NCBI GenBank assembly: GCA_021732215.1
Contig: JAKFVL010000010.1
Span: 136,547-200,546 of the forward strand
DNA length: 64,000 bases
Source of the DNA: Hyphomicrobiales bacterium
Lineage (GTDB): Bacteria > Pseudomonadota > Alphaproteobacteria > Rhizobiales > Xanthobacteraceae
Direction: 5' to 3'
Part shown: positions 52,354 through 61,462 of the stretch, one piece after another
How the letters are laid out: every line of letters begins with the position of its first letter
Numbering within the stretch: position 1 is the stretch's first letter
Program-made: the position numbers and the translations under genes
Notes under the pieces: generated by a model
What the model was told of the DNA's origin: nothing
The model's database searches: none
The model's input: the letters and a program-made list of their open reading frames with translations, nothing else

Positions 52354-54405
52354 CTACACGTCCAGCAATTCTTCGCTGGCGAACTCGGCCTTGTCCGAGA
52401 TGAACGCAAAGCGCGCCTCGGCCTTGTTGCCCATCAGCCGCTCGACCGAGTCGGCTGTTCCCTCGCGGTCGTCGGCGAGCAGCACCACGCGCAGTAGATT
52501 GCGCTTGTTCGGGTCCATGGTGGTTTCTTTCAACTGCGCCGGCATCATTTCGCCGAGGCCCTTGAAGCGGCCGATATCGACCTTCGCGTTGGCGTTGAAT
52601 TCCGATTTCAGCAGGGCGTCGCGATGGCCGTCGTCCCGCGCATATACGGTCTTTGCCCCATGGGTGAGGCGATAGAGTGGCGGCACGGCGAGATACAGAT
52701 GGCCCTCGTCGATCAGGCGCGGCATCTGGCGATAGAAGAACGTGATCAGCAGCGACGCGATATGCGCGCCGTCGACGTCGGCGTCGGTCATGATGATGAT
52801 GCGCGCGTAGCGCAAATCTTCCTGGCGATAGTGCGCGAGCGTGCCGCAGCCGATCGCCTGCATCAAATCGGCGATCTGCTGGTTGCCGGCGAGCTTGTCC
52901 TTGCCGGCGGAGGCGACATTGAGAATCTTGCCGCGCAAAGGCAGCACCGCCTGTGTCTTGCGGTCGCGCGCCTGCTTGGCGCTGCCGCCGGCGGAGTCGC
53001 CCTCGACGATGAACAACTCGGAGCCCTCTGCAGCCGTATTCGAACAGTCGGCGAGCTTGCCGGGCAGGCGCAGCTTGCGCACCGCGGTCTTGCGGGCGAC
53101 TTCCTTTTCCTGACGGCGGCGGACGCGCTCGTCGGCGCGCTCGATGACGAAATCGAGCAGGCGATTGGCCTGCACCGGATTGCCGGACAGCCAGTGATCG
53201 AACGGATCCTTGACCGACTGCTCGACGATCTTCTGCGCTTCGGCCGTGGCAAGCCGGTCCTTGGTCTGGCCCTGAAATTCAGGCTCGCGCACGAACACGG
53301 AAAGCATCACGGCTGCGCCCACCATGACGTCCTCCGACGTGATGGACGCCGCGCGCTTGCCCTGGTTGACGCGCTCGGCATGATCCTTCAACCCGCGCAG
53401 CATCGCGCTGCGAATGCCAGCTTCGTGCGTGCCGCCGTCCTGGGTCGGGATCGTGTTGCAGTATGACGAGAGAAAGCCATCGGCATCGGCGGTCCATGCC
53501 ACCGCCCATTCGCACGCGCCGTGCGCGCCGGTGCGGCCTGATTTGCCTGCAAAGATATCCGGGTGCACCAGCGTATCGGCGTGAATGGCGGCGGCGAGAT
53601 AGTCCTTCAGACCGCCCGGGAAGTGGAAAGTGTCTTCAGCCGGCACATCGTCGACGCCGCGCAAGAGTTCGGGCGCGCAGCGCCAGCGGATTTCGACACC
53701 GCCGAACAGGTATGCTTTCGAGCGCGCCATCTTGAACAGGCGCTGCGGTTTGAACGCTGCCTTGGCGCCGAAGATATCGGCATCCGGCTTGAAGCGGACG
53801 CGGGTCCCGCGGCGGTTGTGAACCTTGCCGAGGTCCTGGAGCTTGCCCTTGGGGTGACCGCGCTCGAAACTCATCTTGTAGAGCTGCTGGTTGCGCGCGA
53901 CTTCGACCTCGAGCAGCGAGGAGAGGGCGTTCACCACCGAGACGCCGACGCCATGCAGGCCGCCTGACGTCTCGTAAACCTTCGAATCGAATTTGCCGCC
54001 CGCATGCAGCGTGCACATGATGACTTCGAGCGCGGATTTCTTCGGAAATTTCGGATGCGGATCGACCGGGATGCCGCGGCCGTTGTCGCTGACGGTAAGG
54101 AAGCCGTCGTTGCCAAGCTCCACCTCGATAAAGGTGGCGTGACCGGCCAGCGCCTCGTCCATCGCGTTGTCGATCACTTCGGCGAACAGGTGGTGTAGCG
54201 CCTTCTCATCGGTGCCACCGATATACATGCCGGGGCGGCGCCGAACGGGTTCCAGACCTTCCAATACCTCGATGTCGCGGGCGGTGTAGCCGGCCTCGGC
54301 CGAGCCGCCACGCGCTGCGGCGGCGGTTTGGCGGGCCTTGGGTAAGGAGGCGGCAAACAGATCGTCTGCTTTTGTTTTTTTCTGTACTTTCAGAGGTTTC
54401 GGCAT
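52354..54405 (-). CDS. parE: DNA topoisomerase IV subunit B
   Basis: A 683-residue ATPase subunit of the chromosome-decatenating type II topoisomerase. A basic N-terminal extension of about 45 residues precedes the GHKL ATPase domain (EVIDNAMDEALAGHA, DNGRGIPVD, GLHGVGVSVVNALSS). The Toprim domain has the EGDSAGGSAKQARDRKTQ and TDADVDGAHI motifs, and the C terminus the GRFKGLGEMMPAQLKETTMDP string. The RRRPGMYIGGTDEKALHHL string distinguishes ParE from GyrB. E. coli ParE has 630 residues; the extra length is mainly N-terminal. Divergent from the DedA gene. Confidence 0.97.
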   Translation of the reverse strand: MPKPLKVQKKTKADDLFAASLPKARQTAAAARGGSAEAGYTARDIEVLEGLEPVRRRPGMYIGGTDEKALHHLFAEVIDNAMDEALAGHATFIEVELGNDGFLTVSDNGRGIPVDPHPKFPKKSALEVIMCTLHAGGKFDSKVYETSGGLHGVGVSVVNALSSLLEVEVARNQQLYKMSFERGHPKGKLQDLGKVHNRRGTRVRFKPDADIFGAKAAFKPQRLFKMARSKAYLFGGVEIRWRCAPELLRGVDDVPAEDTFHFPGGLKDYLAAAIHADTLVHPDIFAGKSGRTGAHGACEWAVAWTADADGFLSSYCNTIPTQDGGTHEAGIRSAMLRGLKDHAERVNQGKRAASITSEDVMVGAAVMLSVFVREPEFQGQTKDRLATAEAQKIVEQSVKDPFDHWLSGNPVQANRLLDFVIERADERVRRRQEKEVARKTAVRKLRLPGKLADCSNTAAEGSELFIVEGDSAGGSAKQARDRKTQAVLPLRGKILNVASAGKDKLAGNQQIADLMQAIGCGTLAHYRQEDLRYARIIIMTDADVDGAHIASLLITFFYRQMPRLIDEGHLYLAVPPLYRLTHGAKTVYARDDGHRDALLKSEFNANAKVDIGRFKGLGEMMPAQLKETTMDPNKRNLLRVVLLADDREGTADSVERLMGNKAEARFAFISDKAEFASEELLDV

Positions 54406-54597
54406 GTTTTCTCAGAGGCGTGTGATGCGGCCGGTGGAGCGAATCGCGGTGTCCAACTATGCCACGGATAGGCCTGTAAATGTGACGCAGAGAGGGATAG
54501 CGCAATGCTGGCAAGAGCGTGCTATCGGGGCCCGCCTGGGAAGATAACGGCGCGATGACACTCTTGGCGGCATGCCAGTTCGGGACGAGGGGAAGTG

Positions 54598-55116
54598 ATG
54601 GGCTTTGAGGAGATGACGCGCGGCCTTGCCGATTTCGTCCGCGATCATCAGGTGTGGGCCGTGCCGGTCGTTTTCATACTGGCGTTCGCGGAGTCGCTTG
54701 CAGTTCTGTCGTTGCTGATTCCCGCCTGGGGAATGCTGGTCGCGATCGGCGCGCTGATCGGCGTAAGCGGCGTCAGTTTCTGGCCGATCTGGATCGCGGC
54801 CTCGCTGGGTGCCGCGTGCGGCGACTGGCTGTCGTACTGGTTCGGCCACAAGTTCAAGACGCAGATCGAACATATGTGGCCGCTCTCGCAGTTTCCGGAC
54901 ATGCTCGCGGCAGCCGAACGTTTCGTGCAGAAATGGGGAATCCCGAGCGTGTTCATTGGCCGCTTTTCCGGACCGCTGCGCGCGACGGTGCCACTCGTCG
55001 CCGGCGTGAGCGAGATGCCGTACTGGCAATTTCAGTTCGCCAATTTTACGTCGGCCTTCTTGTGGGCGGCCGTGCTGCTGACGCCGGGAATGCTCGGCGT
55101 GAAGATGATGTTTTGA
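54598..55116 (+). CDS. DedA family membrane protein
   Basis: A 172-residue inner-membrane protein with about five hydrophobic segments. DedA/SNARE-associated signature: FAESLAVLSLLIPAWGMLVAIG (E-x-x-x-P), the GDWLSYWFGHKF segment, and the R-rich GRFSGPLRATVPLVAGVSEMPYWQF motif. DedA proteins act as lipid (undecaprenyl phosphate or phospholipid) flippases; which lipid is unknown here. It lacks the longer C-terminal part of some DedA proteins. ATG 54598 follows a GAGGGGAA site. Confidence 0.93.
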   Translation: MGFEEMTRGLADFVRDHQVWAVPVVFILAFAESLAVLSLLIPAWGMLVAIGALIGVSGVSFWPIWIAASLGAACGDWLSYWFGHKFKTQIEHMWPLSQFPDMLAAAERFVQKWGIPSVFIGRFSGPLRATVPLVAGVSEMPYWQFQFANFTSAFLWAAVLLTPGMLGVKMMF

Positions 55117-55307
55117 GCAGGTGCAAACCAACTGACTTGTGATTGGGAATTTAGGGCACGATCGGGTGTTAGTTCCGCGATGGTCGCGGTTCGCGTGATG
55201 CGAATGAATCGCAACAAAAGCGTTTCATGAGAATCCGATAGGCGGTCATGCGAGCTGTTCGCAAGTGAGCAGCTTCACCTCGACAAACATAATCCGGGAG
55301 GCCTGAT

Positions 55308-56297
55308 ATGAATCTGACACGACGCCATATGATGGGCGGCGCTGCTGCGCTCGCAACGGTACCGATGATGTCGCCGACTGCCGCCGTTGCGGCAGCGCCA
55401 CCAGCCGGCAAGCAAGCGCCGAGCTTCTATCGCTACAAGGTCGGCGATATCGAAGTCACCGCGATCTCCGACGGCACCAACAATTTCGCGCTGCCCGATA
55501 CGTTCGTTGCCAACAAGACCAAGGCTGACGTCAACGCCGCGCTGGAAAAGGCTTTCCTTCCGCCGGACAAGATGTCGATTCCGTTCGCGCCGGTTGTCGT
55601 GAACTCGGGCGGCAAGCTGATCGCGATCGACACCGGCAACGGTCCGGCTGCGTTCGTCAACAGCAAGGGCAACGTCGGCCAGTATCAGACCAACCTCGCT
55701 GCCGCAGGCATCGACCCGAAGAACATCGACATGGTCGTGATCTCGCACTTCCACGGCGATCACATCAACGGCCTGCTCAACGCCGAAGGCAAACCGCTGT
55801 TCCCGAATGCGGAGATCATGGCATCGTCGAGCGAATTGAAGTTCTGGATGGACGACGGCGAGATGAGCCGCGCTCCCGCCGGGCGCATGGCCGACCTGTT
55901 CAAGAACGCCCGCCGTGTCCTCGAAGCGGGCCTGCAGAAGAAGATTACGCCGTTCGAATGGGGCAAGGAAATTGCTCCGGGCCTCACCGCGGTCGCGGCT
56001 CCGGGTCACACGCCAGGCCACACGGCTTTCATCGTTGCGTCCGGTTCGGACAAGATCTTCGTCCAGTCCGACACGACAAATCATCCGGCTGTGTTCGTCG
56101 CCAACCCCGGCTTCCATCTGGTGTTCGATCAGGATGCCAAGATGGCGGAGGAAACCCGCCGCAAAATCTACGACATGCTGGTCGCAGAGAAGATGCGGGT
56201 TCAGGGCTATCACTTCCCGTTCCCGGCCCAGGGCAACGTGACCAAGGATGGCGATGGCTATCGCTACTTCCCGGTAATGTGGTCATCGTCGCTTTGA
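55308..56297 (+). CDS. Tat-exported MBL-fold metallo-hydrolase
   Basis: A 329-residue protein. A Tat-type signal (residues 1-30, TRRHMMGG with twin Arg, cleavage near AVAAAP) is followed by a metallo-beta-lactamase fold. The zinc motif is HFHGDH (His147, His149, Asp151, His152); a second His in APGHTPGH and an Asp in VQSDTTNHP supply the remaining ligands. The GDIEVTAISDGTNNFALP string is typical of quorum-quencher-like/glyoxalase-like MBL hydrolases, but the substrate is unknown. A terminator follows 25 bp after the stop. Confidence 0.93.
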   Translation: MNLTRRHMMGGAAALATVPMMSPTAAVAAAPPAGKQAPSFYRYKVGDIEVTAISDGTNNFALPDTFVANKTKADVNAALEKAFLPPDKMSIPFAPVVVNSGGKLIAIDTGNGPAAFVNSKGNVGQYQTNLAAAGIDPKNIDMVVISHFHGDHINGLLNAEGKPLFPNAEIMASSSELKFWMDDGEMSRAPAGRMADLFKNARRVLEAGLQKKITPFEWGKEIAPGLTAVAAPGHTPGHTAFIVASGSDKIFVQSDTTNHPAVFVANPGFHLVFDQDAKMAEETRRKIYDMLVAEKMRVQGYHFPFPAQGNVTKDGDGYRYFPVMWSSSL

Positions 56298-56601
56298 TCA
56301 CTGCCCAATTTGGTTCGAAGCAAAGGCCGTCCACCAGGGCGGCCTTTGTGTTTGGGAGATATCGTCTGCGCGGTCATTGCTTGACCGCTGCCGGCGACGG
56401 CTCTATATCCGCGATATGATCAATGCCGCGACCATCGTTATCGCCCGCCGCCGCCGTCCTTTCGCGGCATGGGTTGGCGCGCGCGTCTAGATCGCCAATC
56501 CCAGTGCCGCCGGAGATCGCTCTGCGGCACGCTCTCGTTACCCCAAAAAGCCACATCGCAGATCGGTCCCCGTCGGCTCACAATCTGAGCAGGAGACCAT
56601 C
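56298..56601. other. 304-bp intergenic region
   Basis: It holds the MBL gene terminator and the promoter region of the PaiB-like gene. Short frames on both strands show no family features. No other repeat or hairpin was noticed. Confidence 0.5.
56322..56352 (+). terminator. Terminator of the MBL hydrolase gene
   Basis: Stem AAAGGCCG (56322-56329) paired with CGGCCTTT (56340-56347), ten-base loop, with a T-rich stretch after. It is 25 bp downstream of the MBL stop. Confidence 0.8.
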
Positions 56602-57294
56602 ATGCACGTGCCCCACGCTTTCCGGATCGACCGAGCTGCGAACCTTGAATTCGCCGCGGGGCGTGGCTTCGGCATGATTTGTGCGGTCGCCAATGGCCGG
56701 CCGGTGGCGTCGCACGTACCGTTCCATCTTGGATATGCGCAGGACGGCTCACCGCGTGCGGTGTTTCATCTGGCGCGGCACAATCCGCTTGTCGCCCAGG
56801 CCGGGAGCGGGAGTTGGTTGCTCGCTGTGCAGGGCGACGACGCCTACGTGTCGGCGGACTGGTATGCGTCGCCGCATCAGGTCCCGACCTGGCTCTATCA
56901 GGCCGTGCATCTGAGCGGGCCTGTCGAGGCGATGTCCAGCGATGCGCTCGCGGAGCATCTCGATGACCTGAGCGAGAGGTTCGAGAGTGGCCTTGTACCG
57001 AAGCCGCCATGGACCATGGCCAGAATGCCGGCGGCGCGCCGGGACGGGATGATGCGCGCCATCGTTGGTCTCGTCATGACCGTGGAGAACATTGAAGGCA
57101 GCTTCAAACTGAATCAGCATAAATCCGACGCGGATCATGTTGCAGTGATGGCTGCGTTGGGCCTACAGACATCGCCGGGCGCGCAAGCCATCGCGCGCCG
57201 GATGCAAGCCATGCGGCCACATGCCTTTGCAGGTGATGCGCCGGATCGTATGTCCGGCGGACACAATACCGATGTGCTTGAGGAGACGACGTGA
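56602..57294 (+). CDS. PaiB-like FMN-binding negative transcriptional regulator
   Basis: A 230-residue protein of the FMN-binding split-barrel PaiB/Pai2 family. Motifs: AVANGRPVASHVPF, FHLARHNPL, the AYVSADWYASPHQVPTWLYQAVHLSG core, and GSFKLNQHKSDADHVAVMAAL. In Bacillus PaiB represses sporulation and protease genes; in proteobacteria the family is mostly uncharacterised and may be a flavin-dependent enzyme. Its stop overlaps the argC start by one base, so the two are likely cotranscribed. Confidence 0.92.
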   Translation: MHVPHAFRIDRAANLEFAAGRGFGMICAVANGRPVASHVPFHLGYAQDGSPRAVFHLARHNPLVAQAGSGSWLLAVQGDDAYVSADWYASPHQVPTWLYQAVHLSGPVEAMSSDALAEHLDDLSERFESGLVPKPPWTMARMPAARRDGMMRAIVGLVMTVENIEGSFKLNQHKSDADHVAVMAALGLQTSPGAQAIARRMQAMRPHAFAGDAPDRMSGGHNTDVLEETT

Positions 57295-58352
57295 TGAGCG
57301 CGAAAAAGCGGATCGGCATTCTTGGCGCGTCCGGCTACACCGGCGCGGAACTGGTGCGGCTCTTGCTGCGCCATCCGCGCGTCGAGCTGGCGCTCTTGAC
57401 CGCCGACCGCCGCGCCGGTCAGTCGATGGGCGATGTGTTTCCGCAGTTCGCGCCTTACGATCTGCCGAAGCTGGTGTCGATCGCCGATGTCGACTGGGCG
57501 AAGGCCGATCTCGATCTGGTGTTCTGCGGCCTGCCGCATGCGACCACGCAGACGGTACTGAAGGATTTGCTGGCGAAGGCTCCAGCGACCAGGGTGGTCG
57601 ATCTGTCGGCCGACTTCCGGCTGACCGATCCAAAGGCCTATGCGAAGTGGTACGGCCACGAGCATCATGCGCTCGAGCTGCAGAAGGAGGCCGTCTACGG
57701 GCTTGTCGAGGTCTACCGGCGCGATATCAAAAAAGCGCGGCTCGTCGCCAACCCCGGCTGCTACACCACCACGGCGCAGTTGCCGCTGATCCCTCTTTTG
57801 AAGGCGAAGGCGATCGAACCGGACGAGATCGTGATCGACGCCAAATCCGGAATGACCGGCGCAGGGCGCGCGGCGAAGGAAGAGATGCTGTTCTCGGAGG
57901 TGTCGGAAGGGTTCCACGCTTACGGCGTCGGGCATCACCGGCACATGGCCGAACTCGATCAAGAGTTTTCGAAAGCGGCGGGCAAGGATGTGATCGTGAG
58001 CTTCACGCCGCATCTCGTGCCGATGAACCGGGGTATCTTCGCCACGATCTACGTGCGCGGACGCAGAGGCCGGACCGCGCAAGACCTCCACGCGATCCTG
58101 ATGGAACAGTATGCCAAGGAGTCATTCGTCTATGTGCTGCCGTTCGGCAAGACACCGCAGTCACGGCACGTGCGCGGCTCCAACATGACGTTCATCGGAG
58201 TTGCGGCAGACCGTATCGAGGGGCGGGCGATCATCGTCTCGACCCTCGATAATCTCACGAAGGGTGCGTCGGGTCAGGCGGTCCAGAACATGAATCTGGT
58301 GCTGGGCTTTGCCGAGACGCTCGGGATCGATCAGCCGGCGATGTTTCCGTAA
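57294..58352 (+). CDS. argC: N-acetyl-gamma-glutamyl-phosphate reductase
   Basis: A 352-residue NADPH-dependent enzyme of arginine biosynthesis (third step). NAD-binding GILGASGYTGAELVRLLLRHP, DLSADFRL, and the catalytic Cys156 in VANPGCYTTTAQLPLIPLL are present, with SGMTGAGRA, HRHMAEL and FTPHLVPMNRGI. Length matches long-form ArgC. The start is ATG 57294, sharing one base with the stop of the PaiB-like gene (TGATG); a GTG one codon upstream is less likely. Confidence 0.97.
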   Translation: MSAKKRIGILGASGYTGAELVRLLLRHPRVELALLTADRRAGQSMGDVFPQFAPYDLPKLVSIADVDWAKADLDLVFCGLPHATTQTVLKDLLAKAPATRVVDLSADFRLTDPKAYAKWYGHEHHALELQKEAVYGLVEVYRRDIKKARLVANPGCYTTTAQLPLIPLLKAKAIEPDEIVIDAKSGMTGAGRAAKEEMLFSEVSEGFHAYGVGHHRHMAELDQEFSKAAGKDVIVSFTPHLVPMNRGIFATIYVRGRRGRTAQDLHAILMEQYAKESFVYVLPFGKTPQSRHVRGSNMTFIGVAADRIEGRAIIVSTLDNLTKGASGQAVQNMNLVLGFAETLGIDQPAMFP

Positions 58353-58388
58353 AATAACAATGCGCAGGCCTTTCAGGCCCGCGCATTG
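58351..58388 (-). terminator. Terminator of the MAPEG gene
   Basis: Stem CAATGCGC (58358-58365) with GCGCATTG (58381-58388), extended inside by GGCC/GGCC. On the minus strand it is followed by TTATTTT, fitting termination of the MAPEG gene. It abuts the argC stop and may also slow the plus-strand transcript. Confidence 0.75.
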
Positions 58389-58408
58389 GCGCATCTGAAA
58401 TTCAGAAT

Positions 58409-58807
58409 TCAGAGCAGCTGGAAAATCCCCAGGATCAGCACGACCTGCGCGGCGAATCCAGCCGCGAACGTCAGCGTGCGCAGGATCGGCACCCCGAAAG
58501 TGTAGACGACAAGATGGGCGAGCCTTGACCAGAAGTACACCGCGCAGGCCAGCACGGTCCATTTGGTCGAATAGTCGATCGCGTTGAGGATCAGGACCAG
58601 GGGCGCAAAGATGATGAGATTTTCGATGGCGTTATCGTGGGCGAACATCATGCGGTTGGCCCATTCCGCATGCGGCTTGTCGTTGCGCGACGGGTTGGCC
58701 ATGGCGCCGAACAAACCGCGCACCATGATCCGATTGAGAACATAGGGCAGCCACATCACGGCGGTCAAAATCACCGTCAGCGTCAGCCAGAAAAGTTCGC
58801 GCGTCAT
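58409..58807 (-). CDS. MAPEG family membrane protein
   Basis: A 132-residue protein with four predicted helices (about 4-24, 58-76, 79-97 and 108-130). MAPEG features: MWLPYVLNRI, RMMFAHDNAIENLIIFAPLVLIL and the ACAVYFWSRLAHLVVYTFGVPILRT segment with the glutathione-binding region of the family. Members act in glutathione-dependent peroxide or lipid metabolism; the exact activity is unknown. ATG 58807 is used; the frame upstream adds eight unconserved residues. Confidence 0.92.
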   Translation of the reverse strand: MTRELFWLTLTVILTAVMWLPYVLNRIMVRGLFGAMANPSRNDKPHAEWANRMMFAHDNAIENLIIFAPLVLILNAIDYSTKWTVLACAVYFWSRLAHLVVYTFGVPILRTLTFAAGFAAQVVLILGIFQLL

Positions 58808-58919
58808 CCCGGTTCCCCCATTGCATTGCATCGATCACGCGATCATCCGCGGACCGATCGGTCATACAGCCAGTCTGATAACATTACGCGGCAGAGTCGA
58901 ACAGTCCGCGACGCGGCGC

Positions 58920-60734
58920 TCAAGCGCGAACCCGCACGTAGCTTCCCGGCGCATCCTCGATCGGAGCAAGCACGCCGCCGCCGGGCTCCCGCGCGTCGAC
59001 CTGTTCGGGATCGAGGCCGCCGAGCCATTCGCGCCAGTCGGACCACCATGATCCCTTATGTTCCTGCGCACCGGGTAACCACTCTTTCAGGGTGTAGGGG
59101 TGGTGGCCATTGGCGTAGGTCCAGTACTGGTACTTGCCCGACGCCGGCGGATTGACCACGCCTGCGATGTGCCCGGAGCCTGCAAGCACATACTTCACGG
59201 GGCCGCCGAAGAACTGCGAGCCGTACAAGACCGACTCCGCGGGTGCGATGTGATCTTCGCGGGTGGCGAGATTGTAGACCGGCACCTTCACCTTCGAGAG
59301 GTCGAGCGCGGTGTTGTCGATCACCATGGTGCCTTTCGACAGCCGGTTCTCGAGATAGCAGTTGCGCAGATAGTACGAATGGTTCGCAGCCGGCATCCGC
59401 GTCGCGTCGGAATTCCAGTGCAGCAGGTCGAACGCCTTCGGCGCATCGCCCTTCAGATAATTGCTCACCACATACGACCAGATCAGGTCGTTGGAGCGCA
59501 GCATGTTGAAGGCCATCGCCATCTTGCTGCCTTCCAGCACGCCACTGACTTTCATTTCGCGCTCAAGCGCTGAGACCTGGTTCTCGTCGACGAAGACCAG
59601 CAGATCGCCCGCATGGCTGAAATCCACCTGTGCGGCGAGGAATGTCGCGGAGGTGACACGCACCTGGCGCTTCTCGGCGAGCCACGCCAACGTCGTCGCG
59701 AGCAGCGTGCCGCCGACGCAGTAGCCCATGGTGTGGACCTTCATCTCGCCGGTGGCGCGTTCGATCGCGTCCATCGCCGCGAGCGGCCCGAGCTTCATGT
59801 AATCCTCGAAGGTCTTGTCGCCGAGCGATTTGTCCGGATTGACCCAGGAAATCACAAAAACAGTGACGCCCTGATCGACCGCCCATTTGACCAATGATTT
59901 TTCGGGCTTCAGATCGAGAATATAAAACTTGTTGATCCACGGCGGCACGATCAGGAGCGGCGTGCGCAGCACTTTTTCCGTCGCCGGCGTATACTGGATC
60001 AGTTGCATGATCTCGTTCTGGTAGATCACCTTGCCCGGCGTCGTCGCCATCTGCTCGCCGACCGCCATATTTGACGGATCGGACTGACGAATGCGCAGAT
60101 TGCCGCGGCCGGCTTCGATATCCTCGGCCAGCATCTTCATGCCGTGAACCAGATTTTCTCCGCTTGAGGTCAGCGTCTTGCGCATCACCTCCGGGTTGGT
60201 CAGCACGAAGTTCGACGGCGCCAGCGCGTTGCCGATCTGCTGGACGTAAAACTCCGCCTTCTTGCGCGTGTGCGGATCGAGTCCGTCCGCGTTCTTCACC
60301 AGATCGTTGGCCCACTGGGTGCCGAGCAAATAGGCCTGCATCACGAAGTCGAAGAACTGGTTCGATTTCCAGTCCGGATCCTGAAATCGCTTGTCGCGGG
60401 GCGAGGGTGAAATGACGGGTTCGACTGTCTCGCCCTTCATACGCTTGGCCGAGGATTCCATCAGGTCGAGATAGCCCTTGCCGATCCTGGCCTGGAGTTC
60501 TGCGGCTCGCGTTTGATCCGACAGCCAGTAGTTCGCCACCACGGAGAACGTGCGCACGACTTCCGTCAGTTCGCTCGGCGGCTCGCCTGGCGCAGCGGTG
60601 GTTTCGCGGCCCTTCAGAAAGCTGGCAAGTGCCGCGCCGCTGCTCTCCATCGCCTTGGACAGGTTCCTGGCGAATGCCTCCGGATCGAAACTCGGCGGCG
60701 GCGGGGGTGGCGAAGTGGACGTGATGTCTTTCAT
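58920..60734 (-). CDS. phaC: Class I poly(3-hydroxyalkanoate) synthase
   Basis: A 604-residue enzyme that polymerises 3-hydroxyacyl-CoA into carbon-storage granules. The N-terminal PhaC domain is recognised by PLLIVPPWINKFYILDLKPEKSLVKWAVDQG; the lipase-like catalytic box is GYCVGGT with the nucleophile Cys; Asp of YNLATREDHIAP and His of SGHIAG complete the triad; VNPPASGKYQYWTY is typical of class I synthases. Length is close to the R. eutropha enzyme (589). A Pro-rich tract follows the start ATG 60734. It stands alone here, without phaA/phaB. Confidence 0.96.
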   Translation of the reverse strand: MKDITSTSPPPPPPSFDPEAFARNLSKAMESSGAALASFLKGRETTAAPGEPPSELTEVVRTFSVVANYWLSDQTRAAELQARIGKGYLDLMESSAKRMKGETVEPVISPSPRDKRFQDPDWKSNQFFDFVMQAYLLGTQWANDLVKNADGLDPHTRKKAEFYVQQIGNALAPSNFVLTNPEVMRKTLTSSGENLVHGMKMLAEDIEAGRGNLRIRQSDPSNMAVGEQMATTPGKVIYQNEIMQLIQYTPATEKVLRTPLLIVPPWINKFYILDLKPEKSLVKWAVDQGVTVFVISWVNPDKSLGDKTFEDYMKLGPLAAMDAIERATGEMKVHTMGYCVGGTLLATTLAWLAEKRQVRVTSATFLAAQVDFSHAGDLLVFVDENQVSALEREMKVSGVLEGSKMAMAFNMLRSNDLIWSYVVSNYLKGDAPKAFDLLHWNSDATRMPAANHSYYLRNCYLENRLSKGTMVIDNTALDLSKVKVPVYNLATREDHIAPAESVLYGSQFFGGPVKYVLAGSGHIAGVVNPPASGKYQYWTYANGHHPYTLKEWLPGAQEHKGSWWSDWREWLGGLDPEQVDAREPGGGVLAPIEDAPGSYVRVRA

Positions 60735-61008
60735 GGCGGGATACTATGGGTCCTTGTCAGGTTTCAGTATGACGCAAGGCTTACAAGGCAGGAATGATGC
60801 CATAGTTCAGATGTTTAGGGAGATTTCTGTGTGCTGCGTTGCGGCGAAGTTCTTGCTTTGGTCATATTGGGGACCTAGACCCGCTGGGCAGCTGGAGATT
60901 AGCTTGGTAAGCGGCCTCAATCATTTCCGGCAACATTGGATTTTGGGGATCTGTTTCGATGAATTTTTTTCTGAATCGATCGAAACGGCACAAGAAAGAT
61001 GCAGCGCC

Positions 61009-61401
61009 GTGAATAAAGTGGCGTCCGGGTTACGATCAACAAGAGCAAAGGCGCGGGTGCGTACGATCGCCGCACGTGGCCCTGCCGCGCGTCCGTTGCT
61101 TGCAGCGATGTTCGTCGTGACGCTAACTGTGACCCTCGGCGGCTGCTCGCTGCCGATCGCCGATTTACCGGTGGTCGGACTTCCGGCGAACGTGCCGGCG
61201 CGTCCCGAAGCGACCGGAGTCTATCCGGCCGTTCACGACGTCCCGCCGCAGCGCGAACAGGCGGTTCTGGAGCCCGAGGAACGCGCCCGGATCGAGAAAG
61301 AATTGGTCGCCGCCCGCGACCGGCAGGCCAAGGCGGGTGGCGCCGCAGACAGCACCGATGCGCAAAAAGGCGCAAAGAAGAAATCCACCCAAGCCAACTG
61401 A
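61009..61401 (+). CDS. Small putative lipoprotein
   Basis: A 130-residue protein (start GTG 61009; GTG 61018 possible). Residues 1-45 are a basic N region (RSTRAKARVRTIAARG) followed by a hydrophobic stretch and a lipobox LGGC, so Cys46 is probably lipidated. The mature part is Pro/Ala/Gln-rich, with a helical segment EEERARIEKELVAARDRQ-like and a Lys-rich end. Function unknown. It lies 61 bp upstream of the aminotransferase gene on the same strand; the frame further upstream is a shadow. Confidence 0.72.
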   Translation: MNKVASGLRSTRAKARVRTIAARGPAARPLLAAMFVVTLTVTLGGCSLPIADLPVVGLPANVPARPEATGVYPAVHDVPPQREQAVLEPEERARIEKELVAARDRQAKAGGAADSTDAQKGAKKKSTQAN

Positions 61402-61462
61402 TTTTTCGGAGACATTTTCCAGGCTTTCTGGCTGGTGCGGGCATGGTCCCGTGCTAGAAAGC

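Noticed and set aside
55117-55307. Extra small gene between DedA and the MBL hydrolase
   Set aside because: No frame with ribosome site or hydrophobic or conserved pattern; treated as promoter region.
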